Notes: generated by a model from the letters alone, not told the origin. Shown: positions 53,483 to 63,211, counted from the stretch's first letter. The stretch is DNA of 64,000 nucleotides from Leptospiraceae bacterium (GCA_024233865.1 JACKPA010000015.1:98235-162234), one strand, 5' to 3'. Program-made: numbers and translations.

Positions 53483-54334
53483 TGAGCAATCAAAGGTTCA
53501 CAAGAAGAGACCGAGAACCAGTATTATATTTTAACTGCTCATGTAATCGAATCTATAACGCATTTTCTAAGACAATATGGCATGCTTACACACTATAACT
53601 GCTCTATGATAGTACATATTTTAAAAGGCTTTTCCCAGGGATATCAACTCTGCATCTATAAAAGGAACTGGATATAGACTATAGTATTTTACTTAATCGT
53701 TATTACAAAATCCAGGAGTTTTCATCACAGGCTTGTGTTCGTAAGCCTTTAACAGACGACGTTGTGGAAGTAGATGAGATGTATCAAAATGCAGGTGAAA
53801 AAGGTGAATTTTTACACCCAAAACCAGACGACCCCACCACGCGTGCGTGCTAATAAAACACGAGGTCATGGCACTTGGGATACAGATCGTCCTCCGTGTT
53901 GGGAATCGTTGGGCGAGAAAGTGGTCAGATTCAATTAATGGAATTCTAAAAAAATAGTGGAAGAAAGGATCTTGAATCCTCTGTTTTAGATGCAACCATA
54001 TAATAGAAATCATACAACTATCAATACTGATGAATGGGGTGCCTATAATTATTTGTCTGAATCACAGCGTATACATTTAACTGTTTGTCATGCACCTGGT
54101 AAACGTGAGTGGGGCACGAGAGATGATGATGGTGATGGAATACGTGAGGTTCATTCCAACACCATAGAGGGGCTATGGACAGGTTTACGTAATTTCCTTC
54201 GTCCTTTTCGTGGTGTAAACAAGAAATATCTTCAACAGTATCTTGCTATGCATGAATGGGCTCACAATTTAAAAAAAGTTACGTTGGAGTTTCTACGTAT
54301 TTTATGTGGTGTCACACAAAATACCACATGAGCG
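53483..54334 (+). mobile_element. Decayed IS1595-type insertion sequence
   Basis: 852 bases between the two identical PLD fragments. The transposase is of the IS1595/ISXO2 kind but broken by several frameshifts. The right end contains ATGTGGT...ACCACAT (54304-54329). No matching left terminal repeat is recognisable, so the left end is probably lost or diverged. The element is much more decayed than its identical 251-bp flanks. Confidence 0.75.
53750..54331 (+). pseudogene. IS1595-family transposase, frameshifted
   Basis: Three frames together give a recognisable ISXO2-like transposase. VVEVDEMYQNAGEKGEF holds the first catalytic Asp (53761-53820). A shifted frame reads RANKTRGHGTWDTDRPP. The third and best preserved part (53990-54331, 113 codons) has TDEWGAYNYL (second Asp), HAPGKREWGTRDDDGDGIREVHSNTIEG, GLRNFLRPFRGVNKKYL and a C-terminus typical of the family. 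At least two or three frameshifts and a stop make it inactive. It cannot mobilise itself. Confidence 0.85.
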
Positions 54335-54585
54335 AAGAATTTTTTATGCAAAATAATAATTATCAGTCTTACAAAAAACGTTCTATAAAAAGCCATAATG
54401 TGGAAATCTGAGGAACTTTTTCTTTCCAGCCGGGAATACTTTTCTTCTCTTATTGACTCCTGTGCCAAGGCTAAGGAATCTATTGATATTGAAGTTTATA
54501 TATTTATTGATGATGAGATTGGTCAGATTTTACTTTTAGAGTTGCAAAAGGCTGCTCGGCGCAAAGTGAAAGTTAAAATTCTTGT
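54335..54585 (+). pseudogene. Phospholipase D-like gene, 5' fragment (copy B, adjacent to the MITE)
   Basis: Identical to 53232-53482 over 251 bases. The frame from ATG 54398 ends at KVKILVSNYR because a 300-bp MITE interrupts it at the codon after VKIL. If the MITE and one target copy were removed, VKIL would continue directly into VDGIGSPYW of the 3' fragment at 54887, giving a continuous PLD gene from ATG 54398. Confidence 0.8.
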
Positions 54586-54885
54586 CAGCAATTATCGGTA
54601 ACAATTTTTTAACTAAAAATATAGCTTTTTTAATTCAAATACCTATCCCTCCTTCTCCCTTTCCTGGTTCGCATGCTTGGGAAACCGCAGGAAAGGGAGC
54701 GAAAGTTACAATAGATTTTATTTTATTTACCTAAATCTATAAAATTCTCTTAATAATTTAGTATTTTATGTTAAAAAAATAACTATTATGTTCCCTTTCC
54801 TGTTAGGAAAGGGAAAGATCGAGCTTGGTGCAAAAGAACAGCTTGATGGGGATAGGTAGAAATAATTTAATGCCGATAATTACTG
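54586..54885. mobile_element. 300-bp MITE with CAG ends
   Basis: Ends read CAGCAATTATCGGTA and, on the other strand, CAGTAATTATCGGCA (13 of 15 match). The target AATTCTTGT is present on both sides (54577-54585, 54886-54894), a 9-bp duplication. Inside are two strong hairpins: CTCCCTTTCCTG/CAGGAAAGGGAG (near 54653-54698) and TTCCCTTTCCT/AGGAAAGGGAA (near 54791-54816). No coding capacity. Confidence 0.85.
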
Positions 54886-54886
54886 A

Positions 54887-55831
54887 ATTCTTGTAGACGG
54901 TATTGGTTCTCCATATTGGACGCAGCATCTATTTAAAGACTTACCTGAGCTTGGAATTGAGACCAGGATTTATCATCCGATGCCAAGTATTATAAGTCAA
55001 TGGGCATGGAGCAGGTTCCCGCGATTACTGCCTTTTTTCAAATTTTTTCTTTCTATAAACCGCAGAAATCATAAAAAAGTTTTCATTATTGATAATTATA
55101 TAGCTTATGTGGGAGGTATTAACATCAGCAGACAGAGCCTTCAGTGGAAGGATTTCGGTGTCAGAGTCGAGGGTCGGGGAGTAGAATATCTATTTTCAGC
55201 TTTTACATATAATTGGCGTCGGGGAACCTCATGGACAGAAAACCCCCAAAAAAAAACAACATCTATACACAAACTGGAAAAAATTCAGAATAATCCATTT
55301 GTCGAGCTTAATCATACATTGGGGCTTCGCCGTCAAAGAATGCGTAATCTCCTTAGTCATATGCGTAAAGCAGAATCGCATATTTGGATTGTCAATCCTT
55401 ACTGGGTACCTGGTCCTCTGACGATAAAAACTTTAATAGATGCGGCTCAAAGGGGTATTGATGTAAGATTATGTCTTCCACAAACATCCGATATTTTTTT
55501 TTATCGATGGATAAGTGAAATAATGTTGGCACCGCTAATTCCTTATGGAGTAAAAATTTTTGAATATAAGGGTGGATTTTTACATGCCAAGGTTGTCGCT
55601 ATTGATGAATGGGCTAAAGTTGGCAGTACAAATTTTAACTATCGAAGTCGTTATCATGATCTGGAAGCTGATTTGATTTTATCAAAAACAATAAATATTA
55701 AAAAACTGACAAAAGAATTACTTGATATTTTTAAAAGATCAATACTCGTAACTGCGATTGAACTTGAATCCAGATCCAGATTTCAAAAAATTACGGCACG
55801 ATTTTTTTTACTGTTTAGAAAATGGATATAA
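54887..55831 (+). pseudogene. Phospholipase D/cardiolipin synthase-like gene, 3' fragment
   Basis: Reads on from ILVDGIGSPYW (frame of the ATG at 54980). It contains both HKD motifs: NHKKVFIIDNYIAYVGGIN (first) and FLHAKVVAIDEWAKVGSTNFN (second), so the catalytic half is whole. Cut off from its 5' part by the MITE. Translation from ATG 54980 would give 283 residues lacking the start of domain 1. The intact parent would be a membrane-active phospholipase D or cardiolipin synthase-like enzyme. The stop TAA is immediately followed by the ATG of the next gene. Confidence 0.8.
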
Positions 55832-56596
55832 ATGAATTTTAATATTAATACACTGAGAGTTCTTACTTTTAACATTCACAAAGGAATTTCTTTTTATTCA
55901 CGCAGACAAATTCTTGATAAAATCAAAATTTTTATTCGTAAAACGCATGCTGATTTGGTTTTTTTACAAGAAATTCGAGGTCCAGGCTTATTAGGCCTAG
56001 AAGGGGTTCATGAGGCGGATGTATTTAATTCCCAGTTTGAATACCTTGCAGATTCAGTTTGGGGGCACTTCGCTTATGGAAAAAATGCTATTTACCAAAA
56101 TGGTAATCATGGTAATGCAATTTTGAGCCGCTACCCGATTCAAAGCTGGGACAACATAGATATCTCTACAAATACTTTTGAAAAACGAGGGCTTTTACAC
56201 GTCACAGTTATACATCCCAAACTGGGTATTTTGAATCTAATTTGTTTACATTTAAACCTATTGGCTAGAGGCAGAAAATATCAAATAAACCGATTGATCG
56301 AACTAATTTCAAAAAGGATAATTATTAGTCCATTGATTGTTGCCGGTGATTTTAATGATTGGACTCAGAAAGTCAGTGAACAAATCCACGAACCTATCAA
56401 TTTAAAAGAAGCCTTTTATACCATTAATGGCAGTTATGCAAGTAGTTACCCGCGAGTATTACCAGTTCTATGCATGGATCGTGTTTATTATCGCGGACTT
56501 GATCCAATTAGTGTCCAAGTTTTACGTGGAAATCAGTGGAGTAGTCTTTCTGATCATGCTGCACTAATCGTTGATTTTATTGTCCCGAAGTCATAA
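55832..56596 (+). CDS. Endonuclease/exonuclease/phosphatase (EEP) family protein
   Basis: 254 residues. EEP fold motifs: RVLTFNIHKG (Asn), FLQEIRG (catalytic Glu), HGNAILSRYPI, CLHLNLLARGRKYQI, IVAGDFNDWTQK (Asp/Asn) and SDHAALIVDF (catalytic Asp-His). This phosphohydrolase could act on DNA, inositol phosphates or phospholipids. Its start directly abuts the stop of the PLD gene, and the two often occur as a pair, so the parental operon was probably a membrane phospholipid enzyme pair. Intact, though its upstream partner is broken. Confidence 0.85.
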   Translation: MNFNINTLRVLTFNIHKGISFYSRRQILDKIKIFIRKTHADLVFLQEIRGPGLLGLEGVHEADVFNSQFEYLADSVWGHFAYGKNAIYQNGNHGNAILSRYPIQSWDNIDISTNTFEKRGLLHVTVIHPKLGILNLICLHLNLLARGRKYQINRLIELISKRIIISPLIVAGDFNDWTQKVSEQIHEPINLKEAFYTINGSYASSYPRVLPVLCMDRVYYRGLDPISVQVLRGNQWSSLSDHAALIVDFIVPKS

Positions 56597-56996
56597 AAGT
56601 TTTAAGGAAAAATTGCTATGAGATTGACTTTATACCGGAGAAGAAGAATTTCCTATATAAAAAATTGACTTTTAGGGTTTCCATAATTGATTAACTTGAT
56701 TTTTAAAAGATTATTTTTGATTCTTTTATATATTTATACGCAAATTACTGCGTAAGCAGAACTATAACAAAATGCATTCGCATTTGCTTTTTTGGGAAAC
56801 AAACTTTTAGAGACATAAATCAAGTTTGTTTACAGTTTTGTTCAAGATCACTTATGTCAATGTCCACCCAGGGCTAATTGTAAGAATGGGTCTTAAATTT
56901 TTTCAAGTGGTGAAAACATTTTCTGAGATTTTGTTTACGTTTTTAAGAGTTATATAAACATTTAATGAATTGATAAATTGATAAAAGTTTTTTTAA
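56597..56996. other. 400-base intergenic region with repeat remnants
   Basis: Contains a partial copy of the 54-bp repeat (56847-56900, identical to the other two copies), a 10-base perfect inverted repeat AAACAAACTT/AAGTTTGTTT (56797-56806, 56822-56831), and ACCGGAGAA...TTTCCTATATAAA near 56631-56660, which looks like the opposite end of the ~159-bp repeat in reverse orientation. No gene. Confidence 0.6.
56847..56900. repeat. 54-bp repeat, copy 1 (partial element)
   Basis: Starts ATCACTTATGTCAATG and ends GGGTCTTAAATTT. Identical base for base to 57700-57753 and 60348-60401. Only the right third of the ~159-bp element is present here. Confidence 0.9.
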
Positions 56997-57278
56997 ATGC
57001 CAATAGAGTTTGATTTTTATTTTGATGATGAATTACAAGATTTTCATATAAGAAAACATGAAGTTACTGAATATGAAATTAACGATTTTTTTAAAAACTC
57101 GGTTTACTTTACCAGAAAAAGAAAAGATGGAAGTTTTACTTCTTACGGGAAATTACGCAACGGAAGATATATAAAAGTAGTATACAGAAAAATTACGAAT
57201 TATTATTATAATATTATTACTGCTTATGATGTAGATGATTTATCAATTATTAACGAGATAGAGGAGATGGAAGAATGA
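56997..57278 (+). CDS. Putative BrnT/DUF4258-like toxin of a toxin-antitoxin pair
   Basis: 93 residues. The pattern is that of small RelE/BrnT-fold proteins: FHIRKHEVTEYEINDFF (the KHGVxxxEaxxvF-type helix), SYGKLRNGRYIKVVYRK (GxLxxGRxLxVVYrk strand) and NIITAYDVDD at the end. These are often mRNA-cleaving toxins. The stop overlaps the start of the next gene (ATGA), a typical arrangement for a toxin followed by its antitoxin. The catalytic residues cannot be confirmed from sequence; a non-toxic DUF4258 protein is the alternative. Confidence 0.6.
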   Translation: MPIEFDFYFDDELQDFHIRKHEVTEYEINDFFKNSVYFTRKRKDGSFTSYGKLRNGRYIKVVYRKITNYYYNIITAYDVDDLSIINEIEEMEE

Positions 57279-57424
57279 AAAAAAAAGAATCATATATTGT
57301 AAATGTTATTCACATGACAGAAAAAGACAGAAAAGAAATTGAAAGGATAGAAAAAGAAGTAGAAGAAGAAGACAAAAACCTTGATTTTTCTAAGCTTAAA
57401 ATTCATAGACCTAAAAAGAAATAA
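57275..57424 (+). CDS. Putative antitoxin partner, 49-residue charged protein
   Basis: 49 residues starting within the stop of the upstream gene (ATGA). N-half may form a strand (SYIVNVIHM), then a strongly charged helix (EKDRKEIERIEKEVEEEDK) and a basic C-terminus (KIHRPKKK). Charge and small size fit an antitoxin that wraps a toxin, but I recognise no antitoxin DNA-binding domain. Translational coupling with the gene upstream is certain from the overlap. Confidence 0.5.
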   Translation: MKKKESYIVNVIHMTEKDRKEIERIEKEVEEEDKNLDFSKLKIHRPKKK

Positions 57425-57798
57425 TATCCCTAAATTTTTCTTCATAAAGCTTTTTTCCGAAATTGATCTATAAGGTTGATAATTTCCTTATGATATTTGG
57501 TACCTAAAAAAAAATCAATTTAACAACTAAATTCAATTCTTATAAATTTTAGTAGTATCTACAAAAAAATATCTATCTATTGAAATATTTTTATTTATTT
57601 ATATAGAAAGTGCGTTTCTCCGGTTAAAGCCAATCCCCAAAACCCTTCGACCCTGCTCAGGGCAAGTCCCTGCCATGGCTACCAAAGACTTCCCATAAAA
57701 TCACTTATGTCAATGTCCACCCAGGGCTAATTGTAAGAATGGGTCTTAAATTTGTATGCTTTTTTCATTAAGTCAAATTCACTTTAATAAAGGAAAAA
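57425..57798. other. 374-base intergenic region containing a ~159-bp repeat
   Basis: Bases 57425-57594 are AT-rich with nothing recognisable. Bases 57595-57753 are repeat copy 2. The end of the Uma2 gene follows at 57799. Confidence 0.6.
57595..57753. repeat. ~159-bp repeat, copy 2
   Basis: Starts TTATTTATATAG and ends GGGTCTTAAATTT; contains CCCTTCGACCCTGCTCAGGG and ACCCAGGGC...GAATGGGT pairs. Nearly identical to copy 3 (60242-60401), differing by one inserted G after TATATAG. Same orientation as copy 3. No coding capacity. Confidence 0.9.
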
Positions 57799-58560
57799 CT
57801 AATCACTCGCCACTAATTTATCAGGATCAAATCCCAATTCTCGCAATTTTTTAGCCAATTTTTCCTTCTCCAAACGTTCTCTTTCTGCTCTTTCTTGCTC
57901 CTTTTCCATCATATCCCATAATTCATCATACTTCACCAACACTTTTCCCTTATACAAGACTTCCACTTTTTCACCGTCTTTCCAGTCATCCCTTGGTATC
58001 TCCCGTATGCTCAAATCCGCTATTGCATGACTATAATATTCGCCACCCTGCGGTGATACAGGTACATAATATAAACCGTTATAACGATAGTACTCGATGG
58101 CACGATTGTCCGACACTTTGGGATAGATCAGGACAAATTCCGACACTCTGTTGTGTTCGTTTAGTCCTTTCATTGTCACAGTGTCTTTGATCTCTTTTCG
58201 CCTTTTCTCTGTACTCACTACCTCCAAACAAAATACCAAATCATCAGCGGTTACTCCACTTGTGTCTAGATTTTTGGAAACACAAAGGTCTGGATAAAGT
58301 CCTTTTTGAGTCTTGTCATTTTTGGGTTTAGGGAGAAGATACCAGACCGGATGGTCAGAAAGACAAGCCAACCCTAAATTTTTGGCTATAAACCTAAGAC
58401 AATAAAACAAATAACTAATAGCGATTGCATGTTCTTCCGATTGTGCCATTTTCAACTCATCATCATAATAGGGTATTCCGGAACCAAAATTTGTATGTTT
58501 TATTCGCTCTATACGAGGTAGAAGTTCGTTTTGCTTTGAAACAGTTTCTATTTGTGACAT
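57799..58560 (-). CDS. Uma2-family (DUF820) putative endonuclease
   Basis: 253 residues. PD-(D/E)XK-type nuclease fold seen in Uma2 proteins: GLYPDLCVSKNL (Asp of the PD), VTADDLVFCLEVVSTEKRRKEIKDTVTMKG (E-x-K core, EVVS...K). The C-terminus has the typical charged coiled coil and tail (EKEQERAERERLEKEKLAKKLRELGFDPDKL). Uma2 proteins are thought to be mobile or defence-linked nucleases of unknown target. It is the only intact gene between the two ~159-bp repeats. Confidence 0.85.
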   Translation of the reverse strand: MSQIETVSKQNELLPRIERIKHTNFGSGIPYYDDELKMAQSEEHAIAISYLFYCLRFIAKNLGLACLSDHPVWYLLPKPKNDKTQKGLYPDLCVSKNLDTSGVTADDLVFCLEVVSTEKRRKEIKDTVTMKGLNEHNRVSEFVLIYPKVSDNRAIEYYRYNGLYYVPVSPQGGEYYSHAIADLSIREIPRDDWKDGEKVEVLYKGKVLVKYDELWDMMEKEQERAERERLEKEKLAKKLRELGFDPDKLVASD

Positions 58561-58658
58561 ACTTTTTCTCCATGGCTTAATCCTATGATAGACTCATTTT
58601 TTTTCATAAATTGAGCAAGTAAAAAAATATCATCTAATGGGAAAAAAATTATTAGTTT

Positions 58659-60241
58659 TTAGTGATTCGTAAATATATACAAATTATTTTGCTCTCTTTT
58701 CCAAATCTTATAGACATTCCTTCTTGAACCCACGTTAGAATATTGATTTTTGGGCAACATCCTGTGCTTTTGCCTTTGCCCCCACGTTTTGTATAAGTAT
58801 TCTGCCTCTTGGAAATACTGGGAAGCGATTGGATACACTCCTTTGGAAATAAAAAACATTCCAGCCAGTTCATTGGCAAGAGCTGCATTTTGAGTATAAG
58901 AATAATGGATGGCAGATTCAATGGATAGGTTATAGAATCGGATGGCTTCATTTTCCTTGTTTTCTATTTTGGCTTTTTCTGCTTCTACGAGGTAAAGCTT
59001 GTGTAGGAAATTGGGTTTACAATGTTCCGACCAAAGTTTTAAGTATTGAAAACTTCGATCCAATTTTGGTTGGGATACTTTTCTATCTTCCTCTATGAGA
59101 ATTGGGAATAAGGCAAGAAGGGTAAGAGCATTAAAAAAATGAAATTCTGAAAAGGCAATGTGCTGTGGGATGTTGGGAAAGTATTTCTCCACTTTGGGTA
59201 GTATGTTCCAACACTTCCCATATTCTCCAAACAAGTAGTGGAGCTGGAACTTTCGTAAGTAGTGATATGCCATTGGTTGTCCGTAGTCCTTATGCTTTTT
59301 GATATACTCTTCCTCACCGTAAGAATCGGTTTCAAAGGATGTAGGTTTTTTGGTTTCTCCTTGTAGAGCGAGAACGGTTTGATAGGTTGGAATTGCCATT
59401 GATGTTGTAAATGGAATTTTGTATTTCTCACCAAACTCAAAACATTTTTTAGCGTAATGAGAGACTTCCTCCAAATCAGCAGCACAATAAAAAGCAACCT
59501 TAACAAACATAATCTGAAAGTAGGAAGCATATACAAAGTCGCTGTTTTTCATGGTGATTTCATCACCTTGTTTGGATATTTCCAAGTCTTCGTTTGTATG
59601 GTATATCCAATGGTTTATGTTCCATCCGTAAAAAGCCAATACTTTTCCGTATATCAGATCACTTGGAAATTTTAACTGATTGAGTTTTAGGGCAACTTGT
59701 CCGAGTTCATAACCGGCTTGGTAGTCTTTGAAAAACAGGTTTAGGATCACTCCCATCATTACATACGAAATAGGAGAAAATTTTGTATTTCCATATAGCA
59801 AAGATAGGTTTGTTCCAAGAACGGACACCAAAGGAAGCATTTCCGGTTTCATGGCAATGGCTATATCTCCCAGATTGGTGACAATGGCAATGGCTTCTAT
59901 TATCTTTTGGTTTTTGACTTCCGGAAGGTTAAATAGATCGGTAATCTTTCTTTCTTTCATGAATTCTTTGAATTTTTTCATTTGCTGGATAAAAGCTTTT
60001 TTCAATGTTCTAGAATCGGATACAATGGGTACGTCAACTCCCAACTCTTGTAGTGTTTGAAAACCGATTTCAAATGCTTCTTGTGACTTGTATTCACTGG
60101 CTTTTTGTCTAAGTTGAATATGATAGACAGGAACTTTATCAAAAATGGTTTTAGCGTTTTCTAAAATGAAAGAATACAACTTTTCTGCTTCTTCAAAATT
60201 GGTTGCCAGATATTCGCTCTCAGCGAGTTCCGTATAAATTT
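58659..60241 (-). pseudogene. 3' fragment of a large kinase-ATPase-type regulatory gene (paralogue 2)
   Basis: The frame is open upstream of the apparent start (a TTG at 60179) back to the repeat near 60241; IYTELAESEYLATNFEEAEKLY precedes it. About 527 codons of helical TPR-like sequence, typical of the region after the AAA ATPase in Leptospira-type Ser/Thr kinase-ATPase proteins. The 3' end (LYKTWGQRQKHRMLPK) runs off frame after a GGGGG run: in the other frame the expected WGAKAKAQDV appears. The C-terminal sensor and output domains are missing. Homologous to the end of the adjacent gene, so it comes from a second copy. Confidence 0.65.
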
Positions 60242-60401
60242 TTATTTATATAGGAAAGTGCGTTTCTCCGGTTAAAGCCAATCCCCAAAACCCTTCGACC
60301 CTGCTCAGGGCAAGTCCCTGCCATGGCTACCAAAGACTTCCCATAAAATCACTTATGTCAATGTCCACCCAGGGCTAATTGTAAGAATGGGTCTTAAATT
60401 T
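60242..60401. repeat. ~159-bp repeat, copy 3, at a junction between two broken genes
   Basis: Nearly identical to 57595-57753. AAATTT occurs on both sides (60236-60241 and 60396-60401), but it is also the element's own right end in all copies, so I do not count it as a target duplication. The stop of the upstream kinase fragment (60353-60355) lies within this repeat. Confidence 0.85.
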
Positions 60402-63211
60402 TCCGGAATTTCCAGATCAAGTAAAGAAAGAGCTATTTTTCCAAGGGCAAGAACTTCTGCGTTTTTGCCTTGTATCATATATCTGGTAATAAGGATATTA
60501 TAGATTTCTGCCTTTTCGAGATTTGTTTTCACCTTAGCTAAAACATTCTGACTAATCAAATCATTTTCTTGTAAATCACTTACCATATACTCAATTTCCA
60601 TAAGAAATTTATAAACCTTAAACGTTATGGAATACATGGTCTCCCAAGAATCATCGGGTAGAAGTTCTATACAAACAAACAAATGTTCATAACAAGAATG
60701 ATAGGCAATGGACTCTTTTGACTTCTGGGCTGCTTTTAAATTCAGCTCAACTAATCGTTTTCTTTCTTCCGCATCATCTATTAAATGTCTCCCTACATTA
60801 TAATGGTTTACAATATCAATCACTCTGTCATCCAGCTCATTTTCTAAAGTATTTTCCCAAAGATGTCTTCCTATAAGCAATTGGATATTTTCTTTATTAT
60901 TGTTGGGAATGGTTTCATAGGCTGCTTGTAAAACTTTATCATGAAGAAAATTATAGTGTATATGACGGTTTGTTTCAGAGTCATCCGTAACAAATTGATA
61001 TGAAATTCCTTCGGGAACAATTAGTCCCTCTTTTAGCAATTCTTCTAGTTCATTCGCAGTATCCGGAATTGATTTTTGATTTATGACAGAAAGGGTGTTT
61101 AAATCAAATCGATTGGAAATACACGAAGCAAGTCTAATCAAGTTTTGACCGACACCAGAAAGATTGCCTATCTTTTTAGTCATGAGGTCAATGACATTAT
61201 CCGTTACTTCTATAGATTTGAGGCGTGTAATATCCCAAGACCAGGAATTTTCTACTGAATTATAAAAAATGATTTTATCATTGTACATAGACTTTAAAAA
61301 TTCGATTACAAAAAAAGGATTCCCATCTGTTTTGGACAAAATTATATTTGTCAATTCATAAATCTGCTCTTTGTCTTTTTGCAATATATCCGCTATCAAT
61401 TGATTCACATCATGGAAGCCTAAAGGTAATAAATGGATGGTATGAATAAGGCAATCGGAACTTTGTATATCATTTAAAAGTTGGATTAGTGAATGGTTGT
61501 TATCAACTTCATTGTCTCTATAAGAAAAGATAAATAGAATATATTTTATATCCGAATCAGAAATGATCGCCTGTAAAAGTTTGATAGACGCTGAGTCAAC
61601 CCAATGCATATCATCCAAAAATATTACCAACGGATGTTCTTTTTTCGCAAAAACTTTGATAAAGTCTTTCAAAACCAAGATAAACCTATTTTGGGCTTCG
61701 GTCAGATTTAGATTTAACAAGGAATGTTGCTTACCGATAAGTAGTTCCAAATCCGGTATAACATCAAGGATCACTTGTCCGTTACTTCCAACAGCATTTA
61801 GTATATTGTTTTTCCAAACTCTAATTTTTGATTCCGGCTCTACAAGCAGAAGTGTATTCAGTTCTTCAAACGCTTGGACAATGCCATAATAGGGAATATC
61901 CCTTTTGAATTGCTCATACTTTCCGGATAAAAAAAATCCCTTTTTTTCCGAAACAGATTTTTGAATTTCTTTGACAAGATTTGTTTTTCCCACACCAGAA
62001 AAACCTTTCACAACCAACAACTCGCTTCTACCGGACTTTTGGGATACAACCCTTTCCAACGTTTGCAATAAACTTGCAATTTCATTCTCCCTACCATAGA
62101 GCTTTTGAGGAACGGCAAATTTATCAGGTATATCTTTTTGGGCAATTGTGTATCTCGAAAGTTTTTCCGGATTGTTAACATACAACTCATAAATTTGTTG
62201 GAGATCGTGTTTCACCCCCACGGCACTTTTATAGCGATTTTCTGCGTTTTTCTCTAATAATTTTAGAATAAGTTGGCATAGCGGAAGCGGGATTTCCGAA
62301 TTCAATTCATCCGGAGGTGTTACTTGGAGAGCTATATGAAAGTATATCATCTCCAATGAATCATGAGAAAAATAAGGTAATTTACCGGTAAACATTTCAT
62401 AAAAAGTTATTCCTAGCGAATAAAAATCGGTACGATAGTCAATATTTCTATTCATTCTACCTGTTTGTTCCGGCGAAATATAAGGTAGAGTTCCTTCTAT
62501 ATTTTCTATCTTTTCTATGGACGGAGTTTCTCGGGAAAGCATAGATGAAATTCCAAAATCAGCAATTTCCAATTGATACGTTTGAGGATTGATAATAATA
62601 TTATGAGGCTTAATATCTTTGTGAATAATTCCATGTTTGTGAATAACCTCAAGTGATTCTGCAATTTTTATGGCTATGGATAAGAGCTTTTCTAGAGGAA
62701 GTTTATCTCCATTTAGCAATTTGGTTAAGGATTCACCTCCAATATCTTGGAAAAGGATGGCAAAATTGCGGTTATCACCTAGCAATTTTATAGGTTTGAT
62801 CACACCTTCTTCTTGGATGCTACTTACAATATTGTATTCTTGGCGTCACTGCAAAAACTATTTATAAGAATCTATGTTTAGTATTTTGTATAGTGGATTT
62901 ATACTTAACAAAGCACTATACAAATCCTGAAATTTTACCTTTTTACAGCAGCGCCATTCTTTTTTTAGTTTTAAAATCTCTTTGGAAGTAGGAAATTCAT
63001 TTTTTAAGTGTTTTATAATAATATACTTTCCATTGGTATCTATTGCTCTATGAATAACGGTACTATCACCTTCAAAAATCGTTTTTACGATTTCAAACTC
63101 TTTCCATTTCAATATTCTAACCTCTACAGTTATTCCTAAATAGGATTTAATATTTTTCAATACTATATTTTTTTGCATCTTCTCATTTTTATTTCGATAC
63201 AAAAATCCCAA
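60353..63211 (-). pseudogene. Ser/Thr protein kinase-AAA ATPase gene (paralogue 1), interrupted by a MITE and truncated
   Basis: N-terminal kinase lobe (62962-63211, FEGDSTVIHRAIDTNGKYIIIKHL) is cut at KLKKE by the 114-bp MITE. The rest (60353-62835) continues with EYNIVSSIQEEGVIKP, the kinase HKDIKPHNIIINP (catalytic loop) and IADFGISS (DFG), then an AAA ATPase P-loop (VKGFSGVGKTNLV) and helical TPR-like domain to PENL. The last 15 residues (RPILTISPGW) are encoded by the ~159-bp repeat. Removing the MITE and one target copy gives an uninterrupted frame. A signalling protein, now probably inactive. Confidence 0.8.
62842..62955. mobile_element. 114-bp MITE inside the kinase gene
   Basis: Ends GGCGTCACTGCAAAAA and, on the other strand, GGCGCTGCTGTAAAAA (12 of 16 match). 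Target ATTCTT is duplicated on both sides (62836-62841, 62956-62961). Inside is a perfect stem TTGTATAGTG/CACTATACAA (62886-62895 and 62922-62931). Non-coding; excision with one target copy restores the gene's frame exactly. Confidence 0.85.

Noticed and set aside
60236..60401. AAATTT on both sides of the ~159-bp repeat as a target duplication
   Set aside because: All copies end in AAATTT, so it belongs to the element; the left flank of copy 2 does not match.
58659..62803. Single continuous gene split only by the repeat
   Set aside because: The two halves repeat the same protein region, and joining them leaves a frame error, so two paralogous genes are more likely.
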